From positions 45,716,856 through 45,780,855 of the forward strand of contig NC_060063.1 of NCBI RefSeq assembly GCF_020283565.1: a stretch of DNA of 64,000 bases, in the 5' to 3' direction. A program made the translations under genes and the position numbers. Of this stretch, positions 11,703 to 22,789 are shown in pieces. The notes beneath the pieces were generated by a model. The model had not been told where the DNA came from. It saw only the letters and a list, made by a program, of their open reading frames with translations, and searched no databases. Source of the stretch: Trifolium pratense (taxonomy: Eukaryota > Streptophyta > Magnoliopsida > Fabales > Fabaceae). Positions within the stretch are counted from its first letter, which is position 1. The number at the start of each line of letters is the position of its first letter.

Positions 11703-11765
11703 GCTATCCTTAAACTGGTGAACATGAGCATAAAGTTTTTTGAAGTCAACACTTTTTTTATCCCT
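11703..11765 (-). pseudogene. Histidine phosphotransfer (AHP/HPt) exon fragment
   Basis: Between an AG acceptor and a GTATAC donor the minus strand encodes DKKSVDFKKLYAHVHQFKDS followed by SAK. This resembles the HPt active-site exon of plant AHP proteins, where the His of the HQ(F/L)KGSS motif accepts phosphate in cytokinin phosphorelays. Here the His is kept, but Gly is replaced by Asp in the KGSS part. Only one exon is present. Confidence 0.55.
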
Positions 11766-12059
11766 GCACATGTAAAATCAATAGAACATAAAAAATCATG
11801 CACTTCTCCATATTCAAGTCATATCTTACTAACTGAACTGAATGACAGATTCCCTAAGTCTTACTAACTGAAACAGAACTGAATAACAGTCACAAACTAG
11901 TATCATGGAGCATCTAGCAAAGTGCTATTGTCATGTAATAGAAGAAACAAACAAGTATTTACCATTGGGTTTTCCATCACAAGTATATTATTAAAAATGC
12001 ATTATAAGCATAGCATAAAGAACAAACATGTTGACAGCCTGCCAAACCTGCCAATATCT

Positions 12060-12222
12060 TTTCCTTGTCACCGGAATTCCAGTGTTTGCCCTTGAAGTGA
12101 GCAGGTTCGACACCACCGAAAACAAGCTCGCCACCTTCCTCTGCTTTCGGATCACGATTTAGCCAAAATGAAAATACAGGATCCTTAACAAGACCTTGTT
12201 CGACAATAATGTACCTGTGGCA
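12060..12222 (-). pseudogene. Plant aspartic protease exon fragment, frameshifted
   Basis: After an acceptor at about 12222, the minus strand encodes [18 protein letters not shown], then [20 protein letters not shown]. This is typical of phytepsin-type aspartic proteases between the two catalytic lobes. Two bases appear lost right after KGKH: the expected continuation (PVTRK, YWQ) is read in another frame, just before a GT donor. Neither catalytic Asp is included. It is a captured, degraded exon. Confidence 0.65.
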
Positions 12223-12257
12223 GGAAAATTTAGGATACGATATGTCTTCCTTTTCAG

Positions 12258-12352
12258 CTAATATATAGTGTTGGCATTAAGTGGATGTGATTTGCAGTTT
12301 CAAATGCATGTGATTTGCAACTAATATATAGTGTTGGCATTAAGTGGATGCA
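12258..12352. repeat. Short direct repeat inside the exon-capture region
   Basis: The words CTAATATATAGTGTTGGCAT and ATTAAGTGGATG occur at about 12259-12292 and again at 12320-12352. It is a local duplication of about 33 bp. Confidence 0.8.
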
Positions 12353-12749
12353 AGTTACTTATTTATCAGATTTATAGTACAATTACTAATGTGCTACAAG
12401 CCTACAATGACTTTTTAGTTCTAGATCCTACACCAGAGTTATCTACCCAAAAATATAATGAAAAAATTGCTCACATCACAAGACTGGCCAAGTTGGTGAT
12501 TTTCAAACATGTAGTTGAGGTGACAATTACCATAGTGCCTAAAATCACAAGACTTATTACATTAGTAAAAGTAGGATATATAGTTAGAATTAATTAGTTA
12601 CATGGTGTGATAGATTATACTAGATACTAGATGAGAATACAAATATCAAAGTTAATTTATTTCCACAGTTAACCCCTCTTATGAGATCTAAACTAGTAAG
12701 TACTAGCTAGTAGATAACTATAATCTAAGCCAAAAACCAAAAGTTTTGT

Positions 12750-13190
12750 TGCCACCTGGTGCTGATTAGGTAGCCATTATTGCCCTTGCTTCTCTTCCTT
12801 ACTCCTATTGTCAAGCACTCTGCATTATTAATACAATACTCCACAAACTCTTCTGTGTTGCTGCAGCTGCTACTACTTCCACAAAGACCGTAAAAAGTAA
12901 TGAATTACAAACACTGACTGAACCACTTTAAAAACTCAAAAGTAGGAAAATAACATTAATTATAGTGACATTAATATTCATTTTATAAGATTAAAGCTCC
13001 AGATCTCATGGACAAAAGGATGTAAATTGAAGGTGTTTTGGATGATAGGGCTATTACCAGCTAAAGAAAGAAGATGGCTTCTTTTGGCCTAGTACCAAGA
13101 TAGAGACCTCCAATTTCTTAACTTGGCTCATTGCATTGGCAAGTTTCGGACCTTGAATTACAAGTGCTTCAACTTCCACCTATGTCATAC
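12750..13190 (-). pseudogene. USP-like (adenine nucleotide alpha hydrolase-like) gene fragment, two exons
   Basis: The first block (about 13180-13060) encodes VEVEALVIQGPKLANAMSQV, then KKLEVSILVLG. The second (about 12880-12750) encodes TEEFVEYCINNAECLTIGVR, then KGNNGYLISTRWQ. Both match the C-terminal half of plant universal-stress-protein-like proteins and stand in the right order and orientation. The N-terminal half is absent. It is the 5'-most recognised piece of the composite. Confidence 0.6.
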
Positions 13191-13200
13191 AATAAGCATC

Positions 13201-13815
13201 TGACACTTGTATCTTGTTTGTGTTCCATTGACAAAATTGCAGAAAATTCATAAATATAATTCAAAAATTAAACTTAAACCTTGAAAAAAATCTCACAGTC
13301 ATTAATAAAAACTCTTCTTCCCACTTTAGCATTTCACAAACTTAAACTTAAACCTGTATTTTCAAGAAGGAATTTTCAAGCAACTAGTTTAATTTTCGAT
13401 CCTTGTTTCCTATACACACAACAGATCAAACACAAAATTGGAAAAACTACATAATCAAACGGAAATAGTATTCTTCTATTACATCTCATATGATGAAAAA
13501 CACATACCTAATTCCCAATTTATTAATATACCATATGATGAAAAAATTGGAATAATTATTCAACAAAAACGAGTGAGAAACTGAACCTGAAAGTGATTTT
13601 GAACGTTAATTGAAGAATTTGAGGAGAATCTGATGCTTTCGTTGAACAAACGAGTTTGAATCTGAATGAAGAACGAAGATTGAATATCTTAATTAAGGTA
13701 AGAAGAAGATTGAACTCGCGAGTTTGAATCTGAGTGTGATTGTATGATAAACGAAATGGATGAAAACGATGAGATGGAACGAGATGGCTGAACTTGTGAG
13801 TGAGAAAAAAATGTT
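13201..13815. other. Spacer between exon composite and copia relic
   Basis: The minus strand here has repeated TTCGTTCTTCATTCAG/TTCAAACTCG wording and a 5'-leader-like CT-rich composition. It may be part of the captured DNA (a leader or first intron of a source gene), but no protein is recognisable. Confidence 0.35.
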
Positions 13816-14153
13816 GTGCAGGTAAGTGGCCATTTGAAGAGCATGATGCCAGAAAATTGGTGGAATAGAAGCATGAGCAAGGAGGTTGGAATTATGTTAT
13901 TGATCGTATGAATTTTTCTTTTGCCTTTTCCATTGTGAGGACGAGAGAATCTAAAAGACATTCCATTTAGTTCACAAAACTTATAAAAGTGAGCATTATC
14001 ATATTCCTTGCCATTGTCACATTAAAAACATTTTATTTCACGCTCAAACTGTGTTGTAATATGGAATGTACTTGTGATTTGTTTGAAATTAGAGAAGTCC
14101 ATAAAAAAAATAGTAAAATCATCAAGAAATAAAACATAGTAACGATGTCCTCT
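13816..14153 (-). pseudogene. Ty1/copia integrase relic
   Basis: On the minus strand, shifted frames read HRYYVLFLDDFT, then QFEREIKCF, CDNGKEYDN, FCELNGMSFRFSRPHN and KRKIHTINNIIP. This is the copia integrase core, including the Asp of the CDNG motif and the catalytic Glu region, which is replaced here by Lys-Arg-Lys. Stops and frameshifts are present. The coding match ends abruptly near 13815, consistent with an insertion or rearrangement breakpoint next to the exon-capture region. Confidence 0.75.
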
Positions 14154-15330
14154 GATGCAGGTCCGACGAGTTAAAAACGGACTCTCCATTAATTAGATAG
14201 ATATGATCATCAAAACTTTGTGATATGCTTATTCCAAAAAAAAAAAAAAAAAACTTTGTGATATGCTATCGAACTTATTCCAGTATTGAAACTTGTTATA
14301 TATTGTCTCTCTAGTTAAAATTTGTATTCTGTCTATAAGCAGAGTTAGAAGCCAACATGATAGAATAAAAAAAAAGAATTCACTGATATTTCCCTAATAA
14401 ATATAATTAAAAATAAAAATTGAAATATAATAAGGGGCAAAAATGTGTTTTTGCTTCACGTAATATTAGCGAATTTGAGTTTTAGTCCCTAAAAAAAATC
14501 ATTCAATTTGTCCATCTAATTTCAAATTACTTTTATTTTAGTCCTAATATGTCAATGTCACACAAAATGTTGACACGGCCAAAATCTGTTGACTGGACCA
14601 CTGTCACGTGTTCTGAGGCACTAACTTGACAAAAATACGGGGAAGAAAACTAAAATTCGCATAAATTACATGGATGAGCGAAAACCAAAATTAGCTCAAA
14701 TTTAAAATTAAAAAATGTAAAAAAAATCATTCTCAAATTATCCTTCTTTTTATTTGGACATGTCACCATCTTCCACCTCACCCCATCAAATACATATATT
14801 GGGGTGAACACTCCGGTACACATATTATATGGATATGTATCGGTACGCGGCTTAGGTGGATGATTATAATTAGTCTACAAATATTATTTAATATAGAAAA
14901 ATTAATAAATAATATTTATAAACCAATCAAAATCATCCATATCAACAAATTTACTAGTACATATCTAGATAATATGTGTATAAAAAATTCACCCTGGTAC
15001 AATGTTTTGGAAGAGTTCCTGTTTTTTATGATAAAAAACTTATTTTATTTTTTCAGTCTTAAAAAAAAAATACACTTATTTTATTTTTTCAGATCTAATC
15101 AACTTATTCTTTTCTTTTTTTTTTTTTTGACGGAAATCTTCCCCTTAATTCAATAGAGGTTATCATAGTTTCATAAGAATCCTCCTTCCCTAAAAAATAT
15201 AACAACCTGTTTGCATAGATTAGAGCATAGCACTATTGCCGTATCTTCTCATTCAATGTGTATTTGAACCCTATACTAATTACACTATTATTTCCGTATC
15301 TTCTGTAAATAAATTAAAATCATATATCAT

Positions 15331-16792
15331 ATGGTTAGAAACCCTATTCTCATTCTCATTGAACCTTATACAAAAATGAAAAGCCAAAAAGTGGAAAAAC
15401 CATGCCGTCGCCGCAATAACTCTCGCCGGAAGCCTACAATTTCAACTCCAACGGTAGATAGAATTAGCGACTTGCCGGATTCAATTCTATGTCACATTCT
15501 TTCTTTTATTCCAACCAAACAAGTGGTCGCCACTAGCCTCCTCTCACCTAGGTGGAAGTCAATATGGCTCTCAGTCCTAACTCTCGACTTGGAGGACAAA
15601 ACCTTCAAAGACTTTACTTCCTTCCAAAACTTCACATTCATAGCAATATTCTCACGAAACATCACATTGCCAATTCTTTCATTTCGCTTCAAATGTAGCA
15701 ACAACAATTCTCTTGACTTTGATTTCGTCGATAATTTTGCTTCCTTTGTAATGCAAAGAGGGATTGAAAACCTAAACATCAGCACTTCTACTAAATTACC
15801 CTCTAGCATTCTTAATTGTAAGACTCTTAAGGTTCTTGAATTGGAAAACCTAAGAGTTGAAGATTTTTCTCATCAAATGGATCTTCCTCTTCTCGAATCT
15901 CTCCATTTGAACGAAGTCGATTTCGAACATCACGAATATCTTGTCAAACTTCTATCAAGTTGTCCTATTCTCGAAGATTTGCAACTAAAATGTATACGGA
16001 TACCGGATTTTCTTGTTGGAAAGGAAAATTTTAAGTCCTTGCCTAGCTTGAAGAGTCTATATGTAGAATTTGTATGAATATATCATGTTCGTGGTTTCAT
16101 TATAAGGTTAAATATGTTTTTATTCTTTATAAAATTACGATTTTTTGAGTTTAGTTATTATATGAACTTTATTTAATTTTAGTTTCTTTAAATCTATTTG
16201 CAGTGATTAAACTTGAAAAAATCGTAATTTTTTATTCAGACTAAAAATATATTTAACCATTTTTATGTACATTTATTTACGTCTAATAATGTGTTTTGTG
16301 TAATTCATGCAGAGCACCTATGTATCTTGGCCTAATAGGTGGAGCTGGTTACTAGAAATGCTTGAATGTTGCTCTAAACTTCAACATCTTACCATTCAGG
16401 TTTTGTTGGTTTGTGATTTTTTTCTTTACTTTTTTTTAAGTAAAATTCCATGTTTTATTTTCTGAAAAACCAAAAATTATGTGAATTTTTTATAGGATTC
16501 TGCAAATGAAGACAATTTGTACAACAATTGGAAGGAACCACCAAAAGTTCCACATTGTCTTTCATCAGAGCTTAGAACATATTGCATTAAAGATTATAAC
16601 TACCACTTCTACTACAAAAAAATTGAGCTTCAATTTGCAAAATATATTTTGCATAATTCAAAAGTATTACATACTATGACAATATTGAATAGCTCTCGCA
16701 TTGTAGATATGAATGCAAGGCTCCAAATGTTTATTGAATTATCTTCATCCACATGGGACTCTTCATATTGTAAACTTTTATTTGTTCCATGA
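15331..16792 (+). CDS. F-box/FBD-like protein, tandem copy 1
   Basis: Three exons join in frame: 15331-16071, 16313-16399 and 16496-16792 (phase-0 introns with GTATGA, GTTTTG donors and AG acceptors), giving 374 aa. The F-box is DRISDLPDSILCHILSFIPT then SLLSPRWKSIW, at about residues 45-85. Leucine-rich segments follow (LPLLESLHLNEVDFEHHEYL), and the C-terminal exon has the FBD layout (FAKYILHNSKVLHTMTI). It is predicted to be an SCF ubiquitin-ligase substrate receptor. Compared with copy 2 its second exon is 66 bp (22 codons) shorter at the 5' side, without breaking the frame. An in-frame ATG at 15376 is an alternative start; copy 2 begins directly before the F-box, so the basic N-terminal extension here is uncertain. 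Confidence 0.8.
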
Positions 16793-17084
16793 TGGCAATA
16801 GAGCATATATTTGAATTATCTTCATCCAATGGGACTCTTCATATTGTCAACCTCTTATATTTGATTCTATATATGAATTATTGGTAGGATTTCATGGTTA
16901 AAGATGCACTACCTTTGTTTCATTTTCAAATATATATTGTTCTTTTGTTTCATGTAATTAATTGATTCAAGATATTCTTCATTGTCGTTCTTTTGTTATT
17001 TTCTCATTGATGATATATTGCATATTTGTATTTTATTTCACATTGTTCTAATTTTACCCTTTGTTTATAATATTTCATTAAATT

Positions 17085-17180
17085 GTTTTGTGAGTTTAAT
17101 TCAGTTGGTAGAAATATCATATTTTATATGTAAGAGTTAAGGTTTAAATCCGGACACTCCACTTATTCACCTTAAGGGTT
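17085..17180 (+). mobile_element. Probable tRNA-derived SINE fragment
   Basis: TTTAATTCAGTTGGTAG resembles an A box and GGTTTAAATCCGG a degenerate B box about 55 bp downstream. A closely similar sequence, including ACACTTCACTTATTCA-like wording, lies at 39398-39505. No target duplication was identified, so the borders are approximate. Confidence 0.45.
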
Positions 17181-17595
17181 CGTTAGTGGGTAGGATAAGA
17201 GACAATATATGATAACTAGCAGCAACAATCAGGTTTATTACAGGACAACTCATGATGTTCATATCGATTTATTATACTATTTAAGATAAGAGATAAGATA
17301 TATGATAAATAGCAGCAACAACTGAGTTTATTATGGGACAACTTTTGATATTTATCTATCGATTTATTGTGCCCCTTTGCATCTGGCATTGAGTAGACAT
17401 CATAACTGTCCTAACACTACAATATCTTTTCTTTAATTTCAAACACAAAAATGACACATGACTATTCATATCTTGACTACTATAGTATAGGTTGAAATTC
17501 AAAATACAAGATGCCCGGTGCCAAAGTCATTGGATGGGTAAGTCACCAATCCCCCAATAGAATACATAATGTACTTTATCCGTTGATTTACGGAG
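17181..17595. other. Spacer at the end of duplication unit 1
   Basis: It holds an internal direct repeat: GATAACTAGCAGCAACAA near 17210 and GATAAATAGCAGCAACAA near 17302. No gene was recognised. Confidence 0.4.
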
Positions 17596-18384
17596 GATGC
17601 AGGTCCGACGAGTTAAAAAAGGACTCTCCATTCATTAGATAGATAAGATCATCAAAACTTTGTGATATGCTTATTCCAAAAAAAGAAAAAAAAAACTTTG
17701 TGATATGCTATCGAACTTATTTCAATTCAACAAGAGATCTCAATATTATGTCTTATGTCACAATTCAGTGTTTGATGAGACAAAAAGATATGATAAGTTA
17801 GTCTTGAAACTTGTTATATCTTGCCTCTCTAGTTAAAATTTGTATTATGTCTATAAGCGGGGTTAGAAGCCAACATGATAGAATAAAAAAAATAATTCAC
17901 TTATTTTCCCTAATAAATATAATTAAAAATAAAAATTGAAATATAATAAAGGGCAAAAATTTGTTTTGTTTCCCGTAATGTTAGCGAATTTGAGTTTTAG
18001 TCCCTAAAAAAAATTCTTTCAATTTGCCCATCTAATTTCAAATTACTTTCATTAGTCCTAATATGTCCATGTCACACAAAAACGCTGACATGGCCAAAAT
18101 CTGTTGACTGGACCACTGCCACGTGTTCTGAGACACTAACTTGACAAATTACGGGGACGAAAACAAAATTCGCATAAATTACATGGATGAAAACCAAAAT
18201 TAGCTCAAATTTAAAATTAAAAAATGTAAAAAAAATCATCTCAAATTATCCTTCTTTTTATTTGGACATGTCACCATCGTCCCCCTCACCTCATCAATTA
18301 TATTGGGGTGAACACTCCGGTACACATTATATGGATATGTATCGATACACAATTTAGGTGGATGATTGTAATTGGTTTACTAAT

Positions 18385-18971
18385 TGATCTAACCTGATGA
18401 TCAGAAAGGTTGAGGCCGGTCCGTTGAGCAAGCTTCCACACCAAAGGGAGGGTTTGTACCTGCAGGTGCTCCGATGCCTAAGTCAGCAAAGAGGACAAGA
18501 GATACAAAGAAGAGAGAGAAAGAAAGTGTAGAATGGTTTAGAATACCTGGCTCTCCTGTCTAGGAGAGCTTATATAGTGCCCCCAGCGCTGGGCCAAAGG
18601 TTGGTCTATTGGGCCGGGATAACTGGCCCAATAGACTCAACTGCCAAGATAGTCCCTGTATCGTAGGGGAAGGCCGTTATTTCGCCTCTATCTTGGTGGA
18701 GCCGTTCCGCTATTCGCGGGTAAGGGATAGGCTCAATGACAGATGTGGTTGGACAAAGGAGCACGTGCTAAACGTGCTGCTTAGCTGTTAAGCTAAGGTG
18801 GAACGGATCAACATGCATGGATAGACGAGCACGTGTTTAACGTGCTGCTTACCCATTATGCCGAGCAGGGCACGTCATTGGCTGACGTGTCGGGGAAGTC
18901 TCCCCTTATTGGGTTGTGCCCCAGATGTCGGGCAGAAGTGATTGGGCCAGCTCCTGGCCCAGTCCAGAACA
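18385..18971 (-). repeat. 3' LTR of the complete gypsy element
   Basis: 587 bp, matching 29555-30141 apart from single-base differences near 18450, 18472 and 18914. On the plus strand it starts TGATCT and ends AGAACA. The purine-rich tract lies directly inside it. Confidence 0.95.
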
Positions 18972-18984
18972 GGAGCCCCCCAAG
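18972..18984 (-). other. Polypurine tract
   Basis: The minus strand reads CTTGGGGGGCTCC immediately before the 3' LTR, in the position where plus-strand DNA synthesis of an LTR element is primed. The tract is G-rich, with a few pyrimidines. Confidence 0.6.
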
Positions 18985-19716
18985 TCGTTGCTCCTAGGCA
19001 TAGGAGTAATGACTTAAGATTAAGGCCCGCTTGTCGGGGAGTTGTTTTCCCCGTCGATCCTAGGAGGAGTTCATAGTTCATTGATCATGATTGTTGCTCG
19101 TTTGCGCGAGGAGCGCATTGGTATGTTGCTTGTAAATTCCTTCTTGGCACGACGAGGAGAATTATCGAAGGAGGAAGCTTCCCTTTGCTCGTGACGCGTG
19201 CCAGGATGTCCGTGGAGGAAATTACGGGGAAGGGATTTTGCCTTTCTATGTCATTTGCTTTTACGTTCCTCGACGGGTTGTCGAGGAGGTGTTGTGTTAA
19301 GTGCATCTTGTTGATGCTGCTTGTTTTTGCGGGCACATTCACTTATGTTTGTTTGGCTTGCCCGTAATTTGCGCTTGTTTGCAACGTCGGGGAGATATTT
19401 ACGTTGGGGATAGCGTCGAATCCCTCGAGGGGCGCGTGGTTCTGCTCGATGGGATGCGAAAAGACAGATTCTTCATCATTTAATGCCACGTGTGTGGGCT
19501 ATTGAAAGGTGCAATTATGACCTTGGGAGTACGCGTCTATCTCTTCGTTTTACGAGGAGATTTGCGGGTCGTTGGATTGGCGCGTCTCTTCAATTCTCAT
19601 AAGATTGAATCAGGGCCATTTGATGGTTCTTGATCAGGGCCATTGGATTTGATCAACGGCTGATACTGGAGAAGGTGTGTCTTTTCGTGATACAGGGACG
19701 CGGATTTGGAACAGCC

Positions 19717-19724
19717 TATAAATA
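19717..19724 (+). promoter_or_regulatory. TATA box of the antisense gene
   Basis: TATAAATA lies in the retroelement about 130 bp before a candidate 5' leader intron (19853-20686: GTAAAG donor, TTTTCAG acceptor) and about 980 bp before the ATG at 20696. The spacing suggests that the antisense gene has its own promoter inside the element. Confidence 0.5.
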
Positions 19725-20695
19725 AGGGAGGAAAGGTCCATAGCAAACTTTCCTCTTTTTGCAACCTCGTTTATTTGCGTTTGCTGCTTCATTTCTCTGC
19801 AAAGTTCAAGTTTTTCCTCAAGTTTCACAGTTCAAATCTCTTCTTCACAAAGGTAAAGTGCTTTGTTTATTTCAATTTTTCATGAACTGTGTTTGATTTG
19901 CATGCCTTCTTCTTTCATACCCATTTTGTATTGTTTGTTTTGGGTTTGTTAGTAGTTTAGATCATTGTGTGTAGTAGTGTTTTGGGTTTTTAGTGACCCA
20001 ACTCTCACTGTGTTTGGTGGTTTTCTGCTTTTTGTTTGAAATGGTATGATTTGGGCTTTGATTTGCCCCTTACCAGTGCCTTTCGCTTTATGTTAGCGTT
20101 TTGGCTTGGTTTTCTGGGTTCTGAAAAGAACATTATGAATGTCCCTTGAATTTCGTTTGAAATTTTCTGGAAAATAGGGGCGGATAGTGATGGATTTCTG
20201 GTAAATCCCCTTGAATGTTGATAAACGTTCATATGTTTCTGGAAAAACCTGATGAACACGAAGAACAACGTTTGAATCTCTGGGATTCTGTGCGTTTTGT
20301 GTCGGGGAGGAGATGTTGTTTCATCTCCCCGTTTAATGTAGCAAAAAGCTAGGTTAGTTGAATCTCGTGTCGGGGAGATTCTCCCCTTTTTCGCCTTCGC
20401 GAGTATTTAAGTGTCTTTGCGAATTGTATGAATGTCGGGGACCTTCTCCCCGCTTTTTCTATGAGAAAATGAGTTTGCTGAAACTCTGTGTCGGGGACCT
20501 TCTCCCCGTTTTTAGGCTTCGTTTAATGGTTCTCCTCGTTTCCTCTGTTTTCTTTGTTTGCCATTTTGATAAGGGCTTTTGGTCGGGGACAGCGTCCTTG
20601 CCCTATCCTACGCCCTTTCACTTGATCTGCGGTGAAAGGGTGGATTTGATAATTGTCGAATTCACTTTATTTTCGCTGCTTTTCAGGTGTTCGAA

Positions 20696-22789
20696 ATGTC
20701 AGACACAGAGGAGATTACGGGGAGCCAAGCGGCTTCCAAGCATAAGTTGGTCGATACCATAACGGATCCAGAGTTGGACTGGGTTGCGCTCGAGCCGAGG
20801 GGCATTGCTTCGGCGCTTACTGCGGAGGATCCTCGACTTTACACCATCGTCGAGGACGTTAGGAATGAGCCAGTGAATTGGGAAACCTACTTGCCCGAGG
20901 AAGGGGAACGTATCTGCTCGACATTCTCCGAGGATGAATTCGCTATGTACGAGCTGGCCTTTAAGGAATTGGGCTTTAAGTTGCCCTTTAGCAATTTTGA
21001 GTGCGAAGTTTTTGGCCGGTTGAAGGTGGCTCCGTCACAGCTCCACCCCAACTCGATGGCGTTCATCCGGGCGTATTCAATCCTTTGCCGATATCTAAAT
21101 GTCGAGGCCACCGTTCCCCTCTTCTTCCACATCTTTAAGATTCAGAAGCAAATAGTCGAGGAGAAGCAAGGTTGGGTGTCTCTAAAGCATTGCTCGGCGA
21201 AAATTTTTAAAATGTTCGTGGAGTCTGCCCGGGGTTTCAAGGAGAGATATTATGTTGTGAAGCCCGTGACGCAAGCTGCCCGGGATTCTCTTTACATGGA
21301 GAGGGGATTGTTTGACGAGGATGGATCTCCCCGACTTGATGACCAAGGGGTCCCTATGACTGAACGGGTACCCCGGTTCCCTTTGGCTTGGTCTTCCGAA
21401 CATTTCGAAATGAGGACCGAAGAATACTTGACCGCTGCCGTGGATCTATCCCCGGAGGAACAGGCAGGGTTCTTGAAGCTCAAGACTTATGTCAAGGGCT
21501 TCAAGCCTTGTACTTACACTGTCGCTTCGGGCGCTGTTGCCCTCGACAAGAAAGGCAGGCCCAGGGTTGAGCCTCGGTTTGTGAACACCAAGGCTTTACT
21601 GGCATGCAAGAGTGTCGAGGAGGAAAATATGTTGCTCGGTATTTATTTTCAATTTTCCCTTTGCCCGTATTTGGACTTGTGTTTATTTTCTATAATGTTT
21701 CGTTTCTTGCTCCTCCTCGTGGTACTGACCATTTAATGTTTTGTTGCAGATAATATGGCCGACCTTGCATCGGAGCTTTGGAAATTGGCTGCCGAGCACA
21801 AAGGTGACAAGCAGAAGAAGAAAACCAAGAGGGCCAAGGTTGGGTCGAGCAGCACAATGAATCTGGAGGAAACTGCCTCCGGGAGTCCGAGCCAGTCTTC
21901 CCCGGTAGTGAGCTCTAGGGCGCCCCCGGGTAGTCGAATTAAGAGGCAGAGGGACGAGGCCCTGGCTACCATTGTGGACCTGTCGGAGGGGGATGGTGGT
22001 TTCGTCCTCCCTCCTTGCTTGAGTAACAGGAGTTTCTTTGACAACAACCCCCCTCAGGTGCCTGTGTCGGAGAGGAACTTTGTGCTGGGTACCTCTGAAG
22101 CGGCTCGGCGACAGCAGTTGACCCAAGATATTGCTGCTGTGGTCCGGTTGGCGGAGACAGCCTTGGTTTTGAATGAGGGTGGCCCGACTCATGAGGCAGA
22201 GAAGTTGGCCGTCAAGAACAGGAAGCTGGAGGCTGAGATTACTTTGCTGGAAAATGACCTGCTCGACCTTAGGTCCAAACAGGAAAACTATTTTAAGAAT
22301 ATGGAGGAGGCTCGACTTACTGCTGAGCAGCTGGAGAAAACGAATAAGGTGCTCGAGAACCTTAAAGTCAGTAGTGCCGAGCAGAGGAGTAAGATGCTGG
22401 AGGAATTGGCTATGTTGCAGGCCAAGTGTGCCCCTCTTGAGGATGAAAACGAGGAGACTCTCAAGTTTGCAACTCGAGGAGACCTTGTGAAGGAGGTCCG
22501 TAGGCTTGGGGGCCTGATGTTGGCGAGCATGGTGCATGGATGGAAAAACGCGATCGCCCAGCTCAAGATTGTGAATGCCGATCGCGGCTTAATTACTGAT
22601 GGTATTCACAAGCTCAAGAAGGTTGAAAATGGGCAGATTGTTATTCCGGCGAAGTACAGGGAGATGGCCCTTGAGGAGGAGAAGCAGGATGATGATGATG
22701 AGGGGGATGATGAGGATGGCGAGGAGGAGGAAGTCGAGGAGGAGAAGGGTCCCGATGAGGATAAAGAAGGTCATGATGAGAGCAGTTGA
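20696..22789 (+). CDS. Antisense gene of the retroelement: Transposase_28 (putative gypsy-type transposon) protein
   Basis: Two exons, 20696-21638 and 21750-22789, join in frame across a GT/AG intron (the split codon becomes Asp), giving 660 aa. A leader intron probably spans 19853-20686. The central region (LGFKLPFSNF, then LKVAPSQLHPNSMAFIRAY) resembles PF04195/Transposase_28, found in extra reading frames of plant Ty3/gypsy elements. Residues about 463-548 are a predicted coiled coil (heptad-like EKLAVKNRKLEAEITLLEND). The last 40 residues are strongly acidic (DDDDEGDDEDGEEEEVEEE). It lies between pol and the 3' LTR on the opposite strand, so it cannot be translated from genomic element RNA. 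Its function is unknown; a nuclear or particle-associated accessory role is only a guess. The frame and splice sites are intact, consistent with recent selection or simply youth. Confidence 0.8.

Larger units (their letters stand above)
10880..13200 (-). other. Composite of exon fragments from several unrelated genes
   Basis: On the minus strand, in order, lie pieces of a USP-like protein, an aspartic protease, a histidine phosphotransfer protein and an ABC-type ATPase, plus one unidentified exon-like block. Each piece has plausible intron borders and all lie in the same orientation. This is the pattern expected of gene capture by a Helitron or Pack-MULE; neither terminus was convincingly found. 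It cannot encode a single normal protein as read here. Confidence 0.6.
14154..17595. repeat. Tandem duplication, unit 1 (carries F-box copy 1)
   Basis: The unit begins GATGCAGGTCCGACGAG, and the same sequence starts unit 2 at 17596. Homology continues through the long upstream region and, after the retroelement at 18385-30141 is set aside, through the second F-box gene and its 3' flank to about 32320. Unit 1 lacks about 85 bp at about 14283 that unit 2 has. The upstream 1.1 kb (14154-15330) is AT-rich, with no other gene seen. Confidence 0.85.

Noticed and set aside
12331..12597. 88-codon plus-strand frame in the exon-capture region
   Set aside because: It is opposite in strand to the recognised fragments, starts within a local duplication and has no recognisable domain.
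21683..22537. 284-codon minus-strand frame overlapping the antisense gene
   Set aside because: It lies opposite the second exon of the spliced plus-strand gene, has no domain, and its codon pattern is the mirror of that exon. Shadow frame.
20696..22789. Envelope-like gene of the retroelement
   Set aside because: It is antisense to gag-pol and has no signal peptide or transmembrane segment; it carries a Transposase_28-like region, a coiled coil and an acidic tail instead.
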